A stretch of DNA of 64,000 bases from contig CALKWN010000176.1 in NCBI GenBank assembly GCA_938004185.1, positions 32,511-96,510 of the forward strand. The letters run 5' to 3'. Shown in pieces: positions 33,347 through 43,400 of the stretch. Made by a program: the position numbers and the translations under genes. Each line of letters begins with the position of its first letter. Position 1 is the first letter of the stretch. The notes below the pieces were generated by a model, which saw only the letters and a program-made list of their open reading frames with translations, was not told where the DNA came from and ran no database searches. Source of the stretch: an uncultured candidate division WWE3 bacterium. GTDB lineage: Bacteria; Patescibacteriota; WWE3; UBA101185; UBA10185.

Positions 33347-33539
33347 GTTGATTATAGGGTAAGGTTTTTCGAAATTTTTATGATTGCGTTTTTGTATAGT
33401 TTTACTTACTCAGATGAAGGTTTAATACTCTAACTGTCGTTAATATTTTTTTGTTATTTCTACGCCCCTCGTTTGATAGACATATCTTATAGTGTTTGTT
33501 ATACTGTGTGTATTCTGAAATAAAAAAGGAGAGTGGGAT

Positions 33540-33905
33540 ATGGTCTTGCAGTTTCTTGTCGCGGCGTTGATAGGCTATGTAATTACATTAAGATGGTCAA
33601 TCGTCTTAATGGTAATTTATACCCTGTACATTCTCTTGGGCTTTTCTGCCGACCCGCAGTTTGCAGCAAAGATTTGGAGGATCGATTTCCTGATTTTTCA
33701 GGGAATAGGTTTGTTCGTAGGTGCTTTTATTCGCAAATCGCGCGACAAAAAGCGCATTGATAGGGTTTCTACGGTAGATACCACTAAGGTTGATAACAAA
33801 GCCGAAGAAACTGAAAAAAATCCTGAAACAGCATCCGCCGAGCCCGTTTCCGAAAGCGAGCTTACAAGCGAGCCCGAGGACGAAGAGGATGCGTTTCTGG
33901 TATAA
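33540..33905 (+). CDS. Small membrane protein with acidic tail
   Basis: 121 residues: two hydrophobic segments (~3-33 and ~48-64), a basic RKSRDKKR stretch that should stay cytoplasmic, and a disordered tail rich in Glu, Thr, Ser and Pro. GGAG lies about 9 nt before ATG. An extended -10 (TGT-TATACT, 33497-33505) lies 34 nt upstream. Function unknown; it opens the surface-protein region. Confidence 0.6.
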   Translation: MVLQFLVAALIGYVITLRWSIVLMVIYTLYILLGFSADPQFAAKIWRIDFLIFQGIGLFVGAFIRKSRDKKRIDRVSTVDTTKVDNKAEETEKNPETASAEPVSESELTSEPEDEEDAFLV

Positions 33906-33996
33906 ACCCAAAAAGGTCTGTATTTATCTGCTCATTGAGCCTGATATTGCAGACCTTATATTCTAAAAATCGGTTCGGTAGTCGTCGCGCGTTTTG

Positions 33997-34035
33997 CCCC
34001 ATAGTCTTGACAAAAACGCCTTATTCTGTTAGTAT
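33997..34035 (+). promoter_or_regulatory. Promoter with conserved upstream extension (copy 1 of 4)
   Basis: CCCCATAGTC directly before -35 TTGACA (34007-34012), 17-nt spacer, -10 TAGTAT (34030-34035). The CCYATAGTN block recurs before three other surface genes. Confidence 0.75.
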
Positions 34036-34391
34036 GCCGGGTATTCTGGAAGGAGACCTGCGGTACTTATAACTAAGCATTTTCCGGAATACTTGTATTT
34101 ATTGGACTGTTGATTTGTGTACCTGTGTATACAGATGAGCAGTTTAAAAACTGTAGCGTACCGGTATTTTAATCGGTAAGCACTTTGACAAGATGTGGGA
34201 AACCTTCTATAAGAAGATTTTTTGGTAAGGACGGTTCAACTTTATTGTTATTCCGTTCCGGGATCTTGCACCCCTTTTGTTCATATCTAGGGTAGGGTAC
34301 CGATGTGTGCAGGAGGGGTGTGGGACCCGAATGTTATCAAAAAAATAAATCAGAAAAAGGGGCATAGCCGCCCTAACTATAGGAGGTTGAA
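34036..34391 (+). promoter_or_regulatory. Long structured mRNA leader
   Basis: About 350 nt without a credible gene between the promoter and ATG 34392. Pairing parts include GTATTCTGGAA (34041-34051) with TTCCGGAATAC (34083-34093), ACCG/CGGT near 34161-34176, and CACCCCT/AGGGGTG near 34269-34319. AGGAGG (34381-34386) precedes the ATG by 5 nt. No known riboswitch is recognised. Confidence 0.5.
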
Positions 34392-35714
34392 ATGGCTATT
34401 AAAAAGTTTTTCGTTGAGAAGGGACCTTGGTCCTATGTTGTTGCCGTCGTGGCCATCGCCATTTTGGTGATCGCCGCCGTCGGAATTTTCGGTAACAAAC
34501 CCGAAAAGGTTCAGGCCCAGACTCCTGTTATAACACAGGAGGAGGTTGATGCTGCGATTGAGGCTGGTACAGCCGAAATTAAAGCTCAAGTTACAAGCCT
34601 GACCGAAATGTTCGCAACTCTCCGCGAAGATTTTGATGTCTTAATGACGTTGATCTCTAAGGAGAAGGAAGCCCAGCAAGAACAGGTTTCTGTCGTGACG
34701 GTCGAGCAGCCGGTTGTGGAACAACAAACCACGCGTAAGGCTGAGATTGTTCACACCATTCGTCAAGTTGGCGGTGGCGCAGAAATAATCAAGGATTGGA
34801 ACAACGAACAAGCCGGTGTCGTGAGCATTCCCATTACGAAAGATTTAGGATGGGAAGATATTCACGAGAAAGAGGGCAGCCCCCTGTACTTAGTCGCTAT
34901 TTCAAGCGACAAGGGTGTTGTAAATTTCCAAGGTATGGATTACGTTTTTGACAAAGGTTATGTTGGTGTTTTTATAACATCAGAACCGCTGTCAATTGAT
35001 GTAACTACCGATTGGAATGGTAGTGCTGAGGATCCAAAGGATCGGCACTACAATGTCTGGTCTGAGATGTTTGTTGTTGCCGATACCCTCGATATAGAGG
35101 AAATTCAGCAACGTCTTCTATCCGAATGGATCGAAGAACAGGGTAAGGATCTTGGGTTTAGCGTCGATCTGAGCGGAAAAGTTTCTAAAATGAAATTTTC
35201 CGATGCTGTAGATCTTAACGCCGTAAATGGCCCACTCTTTCCCGATCAGTTACCACAGACTTCAGCCGGAGAAAACACTGTTATTATGACAGTCTCACAG
35301 GTTGGGGCCGGATCACTAATCATTAAAGATTGGAAAGATCCTGAAGCATCCGCCGTAATGATCCCTTCTGAGGACAAAACCAATTGGCAGGGTATCCTGA
35401 CAAAGGATGATAACCCCCTCTATTTGGTTTTGATTTCTTCAGATCCGGGAGTTGTGAAATTCGGTAACATCGAAAAAACCTTTAAACAAGGTTTTGTTGC
35501 CGCTTTCATTACCGACCAGCCTGAAACTATTAGTTTAACCACAGGTTGGAATGAGCAGAGCGGTCACTTCAACGTCTGGGCTGAAAAATTCATCATCCCG
35601 GAAGACGAAGATATCGATGAAGTACTAAAACAAAAACTCGCCGAATGGAAGAAAGCACAAGGCAAATCAATTTTCTTTGCCATTCTTTCAGATGGCAGTG
35701 AGTATTCTAAGTAG
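34392..35714 (+). CDS. Surface protein with one membrane anchor and a duplicated domain
   Basis: 440 residues. Basic N-terminus, one membrane helix (~15-33), a short coiled-coil-like stalk (~50-110), then two copies of a roughly 105-residue beta-rich domain (about 120-230 and 300-405). Both copies share QVGxG, IIKDW, PLYLVxISSD, GVVxF and FNVW/YNVW. Function is unknown; the design suggests an exposed binding module. It has the strong TTGACA promoter, a long leader and a perfect Shine-Dalgarno, so it may be abundant. The gene ends in a strong terminator. Confidence 0.72.
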   Translation: MAIKKFFVEKGPWSYVVAVVAIAILVIAAVGIFGNKPEKVQAQTPVITQEEVDAAIEAGTAEIKAQVTSLTEMFATLREDFDVLMTLISKEKEAQQEQVSVVTVEQPVVEQQTTRKAEIVHTIRQVGGGAEIIKDWNNEQAGVVSIPITKDLGWEDIHEKEGSPLYLVAISSDKGVVNFQGMDYVFDKGYVGVFITSEPLSIDVTTDWNGSAEDPKDRHYNVWSEMFVVADTLDIEEIQQRLLSEWIEEQGKDLGFSVDLSGKVSKMKFSDAVDLNAVNGPLFPDQLPQTSAGENTVIMTVSQVGAGSLIIKDWKDPEASAVMIPSEDKTNWQGILTKDDNPLYLVLISSDPGVVKFGNIEKTFKQGFVAAFITDQPETISLTTGWNEQSGHFNVWAEKFIIPEDEDIDEVLKQKLAEWKKAQGKSIFFAILSDGSEYSK

Positions 35715-35735
35715 TCAAGTCCCGCATCTTAAGGA

Positions 35736-35784
35736 AAGGCCGTCGTAACGCAGATCAATTCTGTTTACTTCGGCCTTCTTTTTT
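35736..35784 (+). terminator. Terminator
   Basis: AAGGCCG (35736-35742) pairs with CGGCCTT (35771-35777), followed by CTTTTTTTT. Confidence 0.8.
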
Positions 35785-35859
35785 GCCGAAAATCGAAAAT
35801 CTATACCCACGTATCAAAATCCTTTAAAAGAATTCCCACGTCGTGCTAACATATTAATA

Positions 35860-38178
35860 GTGCAAAGTACAAAGCTTTCAGCCCAATTAAGAAAAACCTT
35901 TTCCGATAAATATGTCGTTGTACTTACGCTAATAATCCTTTTCCATTTTATTTTCAACATTGTTTGGCAGACTTTAAATACGGCTCCCCCCACATGGGAT
36001 AGTGCAGGTCACATAGTTCTTTCTTACATATTCGCTGATAGAGTTCCCGAGTTTTTGGGCGGCCACGCAAATTTGATTTCAATGATAAGAGTCTCTACTT
36101 ACTATCCGCCTTTTCTTCATTTTCTCGGTAGTATCGTTTTTCTCACTCTAGGCAGAAACTACGAACTTGCACTTATGATGGGGACGATTTTTTTAATTAT
36201 CGCCCAGATTTATTTGTATCTTTTAATCAAGGAAGTAACAGGAAACAAGAAAACCGCAGTTCTGACCGTACTTATATTTTCTTTGTTTCCGCAGGTTTGG
36301 GAGCAGAGCAGACAGTATCATCTTGACGTTCCGCTTTGTGCGCTATTGCTCGGCGCCTTTTACCATTTAATTAAATCTCGTGGTCTTATCAGTAAGTACC
36401 ATTCGGTGCTATTTTTTATACTTCTATCTTTTGCGCAACTTACAAAATGGTACGCCTTTATCTTTTTGGCGTTTCCGTTCGTTTACCACGTTTTTTATTC
36501 GCCTTTTAAAGCTAAGGTTTTGCACGATAGAAGCAGGTGGACGAATATTGTCATGGGCGCAATTATCGTTTTGGTTATTGCAGTGCCTTGGTATGCAGTA
36601 AATTTTAAAACCATAGTCGAAAATGTCAGGGTTTCTTCAACGGCCGACGCCGGCGATCCGGCAGAAGTTTTAAGCTTTGAAAGCTTTTTCCACTACATCA
36701 AACTTTCTACCACACATCAGATAGGAATAATCTCAATGATTCTTTTCTTTGTATCTATGATTTTCCTTTTCAGAACGAAAAAACCTTTGGGTAAGTATGT
36801 TCTTTGGTCTACTCTCGTGCCTTATGTAGTACTTACTCTTATCCAAAACAAAGACTTGAGATACATACTTCCTCTTACTCCCCTTATAGCTTTTAGTATA
36901 GCGAGCTTTTTTACTTTAAGATCAAGCAAAAAGATACCAAATATTGGTGCGGTGTCCTATTCAATATATTTGCTTTTTTATTATTTCTTTTTCTCTTTCA
37001 ACCAATATCAGACATTACCGAACAATCTGCATTTTATATCAACACTTTTTGCAGGGCCGGGTTACAGAATGACTTGGGTGGCGGAGCCTTTCTCTTATGC
37101 TTATAACGGTAAGGACTGGAGAGGGGAGGAGATTGTAACAACCATTAATTCGTTGGCCGAAGCCGAGCCCAACATTCACGGAAAATACAGAGTATTGGAA
37201 GTATCAGACAACAGGTTTTATTCTATCGCGTCTTTTGAAATGTACATGTTAGAAAACCGATTCTACGAGATGAGCACTCAGATCCCGTATAACAGGCCGG
37301 ACGCTTTAAGTGAAGAGGAGTTGGCAGATTATCTTTCCACGATGGATTTCGCACTTATACCGGAAGATCCGGGTCCTCCGGGACTTAGAAATATTGCTGT
37401 ATTAAGACAGTTGGTGTCTTTCTTTTTAGAGGGCGATCATTCTGAATTTGAACTTGTAAAATCGTTCGAATTGCCGGATGGGAATACTCTTTATTTATTC
37501 AGAAGAAGTGACTACCTGAATTACAGTAATCCCACGCTTTCGCAGGAACACGTTAAAGTTTATATGGGAAACAATTTGATTTTGGACCGCGAAGCTTATC
37601 CGAGAAAAACTTTTAATATTCGATTGTATAAGCAGGATGGAGAGGTCGTTGATACAAACTATCCTGAAGGTGGGGGAAATCAGCTACGGTTGGGTTTAGA
37701 GGGCGTTGACAAGGTTAAAATTGAGCTACCCGAAAGGGAAATGAACATTAAGGAATTGCACGGCTGGCGCTACTTTGATCAGCATTTTATCAGGGACAGT
37801 AAATACGACGAGCTTTTGAGTGGTTCCTTTGACACCTATTATTATTTTTCAGGACGGTTGGGCCCTAAAAATTATTTTTCACCTTTTACTGCACTTGATG
37901 GGGCGGTAGAGGTTGTTCTTCATAACGACTCGGTGGAAGTTTACTTGACGGATTTTACCGATCCAGTTTACGTAGCCTACGCTTACAATGGGTGGAGATG
38001 GGAATCTGCGATATTAAACGGTGAGAAGGGCAATGTTTCAATTCCTTTGCAGGACCTTATACAGATTGAGGTCACTTCAAGAACGCAAGTAATTAAAGAT
38101 TTTAATCAGCTTTGGGATTTCTTTATTTGTTATGATGGCAATGCAGTTTGTTTTTTGCCCCTTGCCGATATCGAATAA
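35860..38178 (+). CDS. GT-C family membrane glycosyltransferase (PMT/ArnT-like)
   Basis: 772 residues. About 10-11 membrane helices fill residues 20-400. An early loop carries PPTWDSAGH (the acidic residue is the usual GT-C catalytic site in the first outer loop), and KDLRYILPLTP is the family's conserved motif before the last helices. The C-terminal ~370 residues form an external domain. Such enzymes move a sugar from a lipid-phosphate donor to a protein or glycan outside the membrane. A GTG start lies 7 nt after the extended -10 TGC-TAACAT, leaderless-like. It is flanked by secreted proteins that could be substrates. Confidence 0.82.
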   Translation: MQSTKLSAQLRKTFSDKYVVVLTLIILFHFIFNIVWQTLNTAPPTWDSAGHIVLSYIFADRVPEFLGGHANLISMIRVSTYYPPFLHFLGSIVFLTLGRNYELALMMGTIFLIIAQIYLYLLIKEVTGNKKTAVLTVLIFSLFPQVWEQSRQYHLDVPLCALLLGAFYHLIKSRGLISKYHSVLFFILLSFAQLTKWYAFIFLAFPFVYHVFYSPFKAKVLHDRSRWTNIVMGAIIVLVIAVPWYAVNFKTIVENVRVSSTADAGDPAEVLSFESFFHYIKLSTTHQIGIISMILFFVSMIFLFRTKKPLGKYVLWSTLVPYVVLTLIQNKDLRYILPLTPLIAFSIASFFTLRSSKKIPNIGAVSYSIYLLFYYFFFSFNQYQTLPNNLHFISTLFAGPGYRMTWVAEPFSYAYNGKDWRGEEIVTTINSLAEAEPNIHGKYRVLEVSDNRFYSIASFEMYMLENRFYEMSTQIPYNRPDALSEEELADYLSTMDFALIPEDPGPPGLRNIAVLRQLVSFFLEGDHSEFELVKSFELPDGNTLYLFRRSDYLNYSNPTLSQEHVKVYMGNNLILDREAYPRKTFNIRLYKQDGEVVDTNYPEGGGNQLRLGLEGVDKVKIELPEREMNIKELHGWRYFDQHFIRDSKYDELLSGSFDTYYYFSGRLGPKNYFSPFTALDGAVEVVLHNDSVEVYLTDFTDPVYVAYAYNGWRWESAILNGEKGNVSIPLQDLIQIEVTSRTQVIKDFNQLWDFFICYDGNAVCFLPLADIE

Positions 38179-38203
38179 AATCTTTTCCCGCGCTGTTGTT
38201 TAT

Positions 38204-38241
38204 CCCATAGTTTTGACATATTTCGAAGGTTGTAATAGAAT
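38204..38241 (+). promoter_or_regulatory. Promoter with conserved upstream extension (copy 2 of 4)
   Basis: CCCATAGTT then TTGACA (38213-38218), 17-nt spacer, TAGAAT (38236-38241). Confidence 0.75.
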
Positions 38242-38291
38242 TCCCACCATAAAATCTATCCTATAGAAAGAAGTGAAAGGAGTACTTACTG

Positions 38292-38858
38292 ATGAAGGAA
38301 CCTAAGATTTTATGGTTCGTTGTGACGGTCATTATTTTGATCGCGGTCGTTTTTGTTGTTCAGTCGGCCGAGGCTGAGTCGGAGGACTATTACCTTAACT
38401 GCGGCCATTACAAATGGGTGGATGTGGTTCCCGGTGGGGGATTTTGGTTGACATCGGATGCGACCAGTTTGCTTCCGAAAATTACCCAAGATGAGTACCC
38501 ATTTAACGCCGAAGGAGAGTTGGTGTTGGTGATAGCCCGAAGTAGCTTTGCACTCTTCGGAGTGCCTCTTCAGAATACATGGGGATGTCACTACACGGGA
38601 GGGTTTTATCCTCCGCAGGAAATGATCGATGGTTTGGTTGAAGGCATGTACAAGGATCCACTTTGTGTCTTTGTAGACGAAAATGGCGGAGTTACGGTTA
38701 ACAATACCGAAAACGGTACTTGTGTTTTGCCCGAACCGCCTTTAGTTACACCTACAACTGAACCAACTCTTGATCCTACGGAATGTCCCCCCACACCTAC
38801 TGTTCAGCCAACAGAAGCAACAAAGCCAGGTAAGGCCTGGCAAACAAAAACCCCGTAA
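38292..38858 (+). CDS. Secreted protein with Thr/Pro-rich tail
   Basis: 188 residues. Signal or anchor helix (~7-25, then SAEAES resembling a cleavage site), a compact domain with paired cysteines (LNCGHYKW, WGCHYTGG, DPLCVF, GTCVLP), and a C-terminal Thr/Pro-rich stretch with repeats like PTTEPT and PTVQPTEAT, a likely O-glycosylated stalk. AAGGAG lies 10 nt before ATG. It is under the shared surface promoter and next to a glycosyltransferase. The last codons overlap the start of the terminator region. Family unknown. Confidence 0.65.
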   Translation: MKEPKILWFVVTVIILIAVVFVVQSAEAESEDYYLNCGHYKWVDVVPGGGFWLTSDATSLLPKITQDEYPFNAEGELVLVIARSSFALFGVPLQNTWGCHYTGGFYPPQEMIDGLVEGMYKDPLCVFVDENGGVTVNNTENGTCVLPEPPLVTPTTEPTLDPTECPPTPTVQPTEATKPGKAWQTKTP

Positions 38859-38880
38859 TTTTTATGGGATTTTTGAAGTA

Positions 38881-38894
38881 TCACTTTAAAGTGA
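38881..38894. repeat. 14-bp perfect palindrome
   Basis: TCACTTTAAAGTGA, between two terminator-like hairpins. Possible operator; nothing else supports a role. Confidence 0.5.
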
Positions 38895-38912
38895 TTTAGT
38901 GTGATACAAAAC

Positions 38913-38961
38913 AACCCGGTGCTATTTCTCTAAAGAGATATAACTACCGGGTTTCTTTTTT
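38913..38961 (+). terminator. Terminator of the Thr/Pro-rich protein gene
   Basis: AACCCGGT (38913-38920) pairs with ACCGGGTT (38945-38952), followed by TCTTTTTT. A weaker hairpin (CCCGTAA/TTATGGG, near 38852-38868) with TTTTT precedes it. Confidence 0.75.
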
Positions 38962-38965
38962 GCAA

Positions 38966-38976
38966 CCCCCCCCCCC
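38966..38976 (+). repeat. Poly-C tract (11 C)
   Basis: Eleven consecutive C, 22 bases upstream of the -35 box of the triple-repeat protein gene. Length-variable by nature; see the second tract at 40401. Confidence 0.8.
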
Positions 38977-38989
38977 GTTTCGCGCAAAT

Positions 38990-39027
38990 CCTATAGTGTT
39001 GACAAAACAGGGGTTTTGGCTTAAAAT
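38990..39027 (+). promoter_or_regulatory. Promoter with conserved upstream extension (copy 3 of 4)
   Basis: CCTATAGTG then TTGACA (38999-39004), 17-nt spacer, TAAAAT (39022-39027). The spacer is nearly the same as in copy 4 (GGGNTTTTGG). Confidence 0.78.
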
Positions 39028-39071
39028 ACGGCCACTTTTAAAAATCAAATATAGAGAAAAGGAGAGTAGAA

Positions 39072-40325
39072 ATGAAAGCAAAATCAGCTTTTATTGTGCT
39101 GACTTTTATGTTGTCACTGGTGGTTTTTCCCAGTGGGGTAGCTAGTGCTACGACCTTTGTGTTGGAGGGTGGGATAAACACCTTAGAAAGTTGGTACAGT
39201 GCTGTTAACGAGAGTGATCTCGAGATAGTTACAGCTGCCTCGTTTGATGTTGTGCCAACGGTTTATACCGAACCAGGAACACAGGTTGATGTGCAGATAT
39301 ACACTGCGCAAGAAGAAACCGATCCTGTGATCGGAAGAGGTGAGGGGTCTTTTTCTTGGAATGAAGATGAAGATGGTGGTTATTGGCATCTGATTGTTAA
39401 TGCCGATTCCAGCGGTGTGGTTGAGATTGTATTGCATTTGACCACAGCACCCTTACCGGGAAGACAGGTAGTGGTAAAAGCTCAGTGTGGTGACGCCTCT
39501 CCCCAGCAATGGGAAGCTGTTGTCAGCACCGGCGAATACCCATTTTCTTTAAGCGGCGGCATAAACACCGTAGAGAGTTGGTACGGGGCTTCTGACGGTG
39601 TCGTGTTGAATGTTACGACAAAAAATCCTTTTGATGTCGTGGCTACTGTTAGCACCGCTCCAGGATTTTCCGTACAAGTTAGAATCGGTTTGGAAAAGGA
39701 AGACAGTCCCTTAATCACAAGGGGAACCGGTTCGTACTTGTGGAATAACTCCGGTTATTGGGAGCTCGATGTGGTAACTGATGCCGATGGTATTGCGGAG
39801 ATTGTGGTTCACGTAGAAGGTGTAAATAGCATTCCTGGTGAAAACATCTTCGTGTCCGCATGGTATGGGGATCAAGCACCTCAAAGTTGGGAAGCTGTTG
39901 TCAGCACCGGCGAGTACCCGTTTTCTTTAAGCGGTGGCATAAACACCGTGGAGAGTTGGTACGGGGCTTCTGATGGGGTTGATTTAGAAATAACAACACG
40001 AAACCCGTTTGATGTTGTAGTTACCGTGTTCACCGCTCCGCAGTTGTCTGTAAACATTGAGATTGCAGTGCTGTCAGCTGAACCGGTAATAGTAAAGGGC
40101 ACTGGTTCCTACACATGGAACGAAGACGGCTATTGGCAACTTACGGTAGTTTCAGACTCCGATGGAGTTGTCGAGGTCGTTAGTCAAGTAGAAACCGTCA
40201 AACCCGTTCCGGGCGAAAACATCTTAGTTTCCGCATGGTATGGGGATCAAACATTGCAACAGTGGTCTGCAAACGTAAGTAGCGATTTAGTTACAATCTA
40301 CTTACCGCTTGTGTGCAAAAACTGA
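39072..40325 (+). CDS. Secreted protein with three tandem repeats and IYLPLV-type C-terminus
   Basis: 417 residues. A signal peptide (MKAKSAFIVLTFMLSLVV...SGVASA) is followed by three repeats of about 126 residues, each starting with GGINT(L/V)ESWY and containing DxxDxxPxV and W-x-L-x-V. Copies 2 and 3 are nearly identical in DNA as well. It ends VTIYLPLVCKN, a short tail like the YLPLV tails of exported proteins in Chloroflexi and relatives. AAGGAG lies 8 nt before ATG. No cell-wall anchor motif. Likely an abundant extracellular adhesin or layer protein; inferred. Confidence 0.72.
   Translation: MKAKSAFIVLTFMLSLVVFPSGVASATTFVLEGGINTLESWYSAVNESDLEIVTAASFDVVPTVYTEPGTQVDVQIYTAQEETDPVIGRGEGSFSWNEDEDGGYWHLIVNADSSGVVEIVLHLTTAPLPGRQVVVKAQCGDASPQQWEAVVSTGEYPFSLSGGINTVESWYGASDGVVLNVTTKNPFDVVATVSTAPGFSVQVRIGLEKEDSPLITRGTGSYLWNNSGYWELDVVTDADGIAEIVVHVEGVNSIPGENIFVSAWYGDQAPQSWEAVVSTGEYPFSLSGGINTVESWYGASDGVDLEITTRNPFDVVVTVFTAPQLSVNIEIAVLSAEPVIVKGTGSYTWNEDGYWQLTVVSDSDGVVEVVSQVETVKPVPGENILVSAWYGDQTLQQWSANVSSDLVTIYLPLVCKN
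39510..39978 (+). repeat. Near-identical DNA repeat inside the surface protein gene
   Basis: About 90 bases at 39510-39600 recur at 39888-39978 with only a few differences (period 378 bp, 126 codons). The identity is high enough for recombination to change repeat number. Confidence 0.8.
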
Positions 40326-40334
40326 TGCTTACGT

Positions 40335-40388
40335 AACGGTATCGAGATAAATTGGACAAAATCCATATCTCGGTACCGTTTTTTTTTG
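40335..40388 (+). terminator. Strong terminator
   Basis: 15-bp stem (40335-40349 with 40366-40380, one G-T pair) followed by nine T. Confidence 0.88.
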
Positions 40389-40400
40389 CCTCATCCCTCA

Positions 40401-40410
40401 CCCCCCCCCC
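40401..40410 (+). repeat. Poly-C tract (10 C)
   Basis: Ten consecutive C, 30 bases before the -35 element of the 1,201-residue membrane glycosyltransferase gene. Confidence 0.8.
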
Positions 40411-40439
40411 GGCAACCGCACTACCCACAGCTTTTTCAA

Positions 40440-40468
40440 TTGCTCAAAACCTCATATCAACCTATACT
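40440..40468 (+). promoter_or_regulatory. Promoter of the large glycosyltransferase/galE operon
   Basis: TTGCTC (40440-40445), 17-nt spacer, TATACT (40463-40468), 6 nt before GTG 40475. Confidence 0.65.
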
Positions 40469-40474
40469 TAAAAG

Positions 40475-43400
40475 GTGCAGTTCAACTTATTCAAATGTTT
40501 TAGAGTTAATTTAAACTTCTACCCAACATTGCTCTTCATAATAATTTGTATTATTTGCGTTAAAAATTACACACCCGGTACGTTTTTAACAGGCTGGGAC
40601 ACCCTTCACCCCGAATTTAACCTGTCGTTGTACTGGCAACGTATACTGGGTGGCGTGTGGCAAGAGCATCAAGGATTAGGAGCGGTTGCATCCCAAGCCC
40701 ATGCCTCCGAAATCCCCAGAATGATTGTGTATAGCCTTTTAAATCTGGTTTTCGGTCTCAAATTTGTCAGGTACGCTTACGCATTTTTAATGCTTTTTCT
40801 CGGGCCTTTCGGTGTTTACTTCTTTTTAAAAGATGTCTTGCTCAGAAAGTTTAGGATTTCATCGATTAATATAGGTGCTTTTTCCGGGGCACTTTTTTAT
40901 TTATTAAACCTCGGAACTCTTCAGCATTTTTACGTTCCTTTGGAGATGTTTTTGACTCATTTTGGCCTTTTAGGCTGGTACATGTGGTCTTCTTCTTTGT
41001 TCTATCAGACCGGAAAACGTAAGTATTTGGTGGCTTTTTTCCTTTTTACGTTGTTCGGAACATCCCAGGCACACACAAGTACGTTGTTTTTTGCATTCAT
41101 GATTTACTTTATTTCCTATTTTGTAATCATTTTGCTTTCCGACCTTTCACAAAAACTTTCCTGGAATCCGCAGTACATAAAAAGAACCGTACTCATAATG
41201 CTTTACACGGTGGTAGCAAACTTGTTTTGGCTTTTACCCAATTTTTACTTTGCTCTTAACCACGGGGGAGAGGTCAATATGTCGAAAATTCACGGATTAT
41301 TCTCAAATGAGGCGTTTTTGGCAAATAAAAGATACGGGGAGACTGAGGATGTTGCCATATTAAGAAGTTTTTTGTTCAGTTGGGGAGAGCATACAGGCGG
41401 GGCTCAGTACGGGGAATTAATGGATGAGTGGGTAAAACACCTTGAAAATCCGGGAGTTTTGTACATCGGATATGGATTGTTTGCCTTCGTATGTTTGGGA
41501 GTTGTTGTTTCTATTATAAGGAGAGAGAAGTTTGCTTTCGGATCATTCATGTTTTTTGCCGTGGGCATATTTTTTCTGTTTAACGTAAATCCTCCTTTCG
41601 GCGGTCTTTTTATTCTTTTGCAGGACACCGTACCTTTGTTTAAGGAGGCGTTCCGCTTTCCATTTACCAAGTTCTCGATAGGTTTAATGTTTGCTTACGC
41701 GGTGTTTTTCGGATATGCGCTTAGTTGGTATACCAGTCTTTTCTATCGTATTACTAAGAAGATACTTCTTCCTCATTTTGTTCATGGGGTAATTTTTACA
41801 GTTGCAACCGCCCTTAACATTTATTTTATGCTCCCTGCTTTTTCGGGGAATTTAATAAGCAGGTCGATGAGGGTAAATATTCCCGATAGATATTTTGAAA
41901 TGTTTAAGTTTTTTGATGAACAGGACGGTTATGGAAGGGTGGCCGATTTTCCTGTGCATAGTTTTTGGGGTTGGATGTATTACGACTGGGATTCGGCAAC
42001 ACGTCTTGGTTATCAGGGAGCCGGCTTTTTGTGGTTTGGAATAAAACAACCTTTACTGAACCGAGAGTTCGATAGATGGAATTTGATAAACGAACAGTAT
42101 TACAGAGAAATGTCATACGCTGTTTACACCGAGGATCCGGAGCTTTTAACCGATGTTTTAGATAAATTCAAAATCAGGTGGTTGATTTTAGACGAGTCGA
42201 TAATTATACCGGCGGCAGACAGTAAACAGTTGTTTTACCCTGAAATAAAAGCACTTTTCGAACAAATGGATTCTATTCGATTAATTCAGGATTTCGGCAG
42301 CGGGCTTTATGTTTATGAGTATAGCCCCCCGGTGCCTTTTTCAAGAGTTGAAAATTATGATTCTTTTTTCCGTGCGGGCGATATAGTTTATAAAGAACCG
42401 CAAGATACTTTGTATTCTTTCTACAAGCCCTATGTTGGCGGGGGAGATGTGGCCTTTCCTTATGTGGGAATAACAAAAACCGATGAAACGGTAAAAAGCG
42501 AGCACATACAGAAGCAGGACGACCTCATTTTTATAAATCCGAAATTTATTACGGGAACAGAAATGTTGATAGGTGCTGAGGGAACGGATAAAAGCTTGGC
42601 CCGAATTCCTCTTACAGCTTCATTTGAAAGATTGTCCGAAGAGGACGGTTTTAGTTTGACAATAAACCACGTCGCCTCAGGAAAGATACTTTGGAATCAG
42701 GTCATTGCTAATGTCGGGATAGGGCCTATTGTAGTAAATCTAAACGGCGATCATAGAGGATTGTTTTTTGATGCAGAAGAGACCGGGAAAAAGGAGGTAA
42801 GTTTTTACTACAACCTAGGAGGAGAGAACTACGTGAAAATATTTGTAATGAAAGAAAATCCGGTTTTCCCGGGCGGTTACTCCGGTCAGCTTGAGCCCTG
42901 TAGCGATTTATACGGAATGAGTTCCTACGAGGTTAGCAGAGTTGAGAACGGGTTTGTGCTTACGGGAAGTGGTCTCAAAGCTTGTTTGACGCTACCTTTT
43001 ACGAATTTAGTTGCCGACGGTAGCATAGACGGGAGTACTCTGTATCCGTATGTTATAAAGGCCGACATAGAGCCGGAAAATCCCCACTCAATATGTATTT
43101 TCAGCGATAAATCAGGTCTTTGTGAGAATTTTTACAGAGACGGTTCTCATACCTTTGTTTTAAAGGACGATGTTAAAGATTACTATCTTCGTTTTAATTC
43201 AAACGCTTTGGGTAACAACAATCCTGTTTCCACAACATTTAAAAACGTAAAAATATTTTCGGTATTTGAAGACGTTTCTTTTCCTATCATTTTAGAAAAA
43301 GATGAGGTTTTAACACCTTTCATATCAGAGCCCTACAAAATTGACGGAAACATGTCTTTCGGGGGAAGCGTTGTTACTATGGATCATTACCATAGATACT

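Noticed and set aside
33473..33505. A fifth copy of the ATAGTG-type promoter before the gene at 33540
   Set aside because: ATAGTGTT is present, but no TTGACA follows and the spacing to TATACT does not fit; it looks like an extended -10 promoter instead.
34310..34350. Short upstream reading frame in the long leader, after AGGAGGGG
   Set aside because: The ATG is 15 nt from the purine run and opens only a few codons; too little to call a leader peptide.
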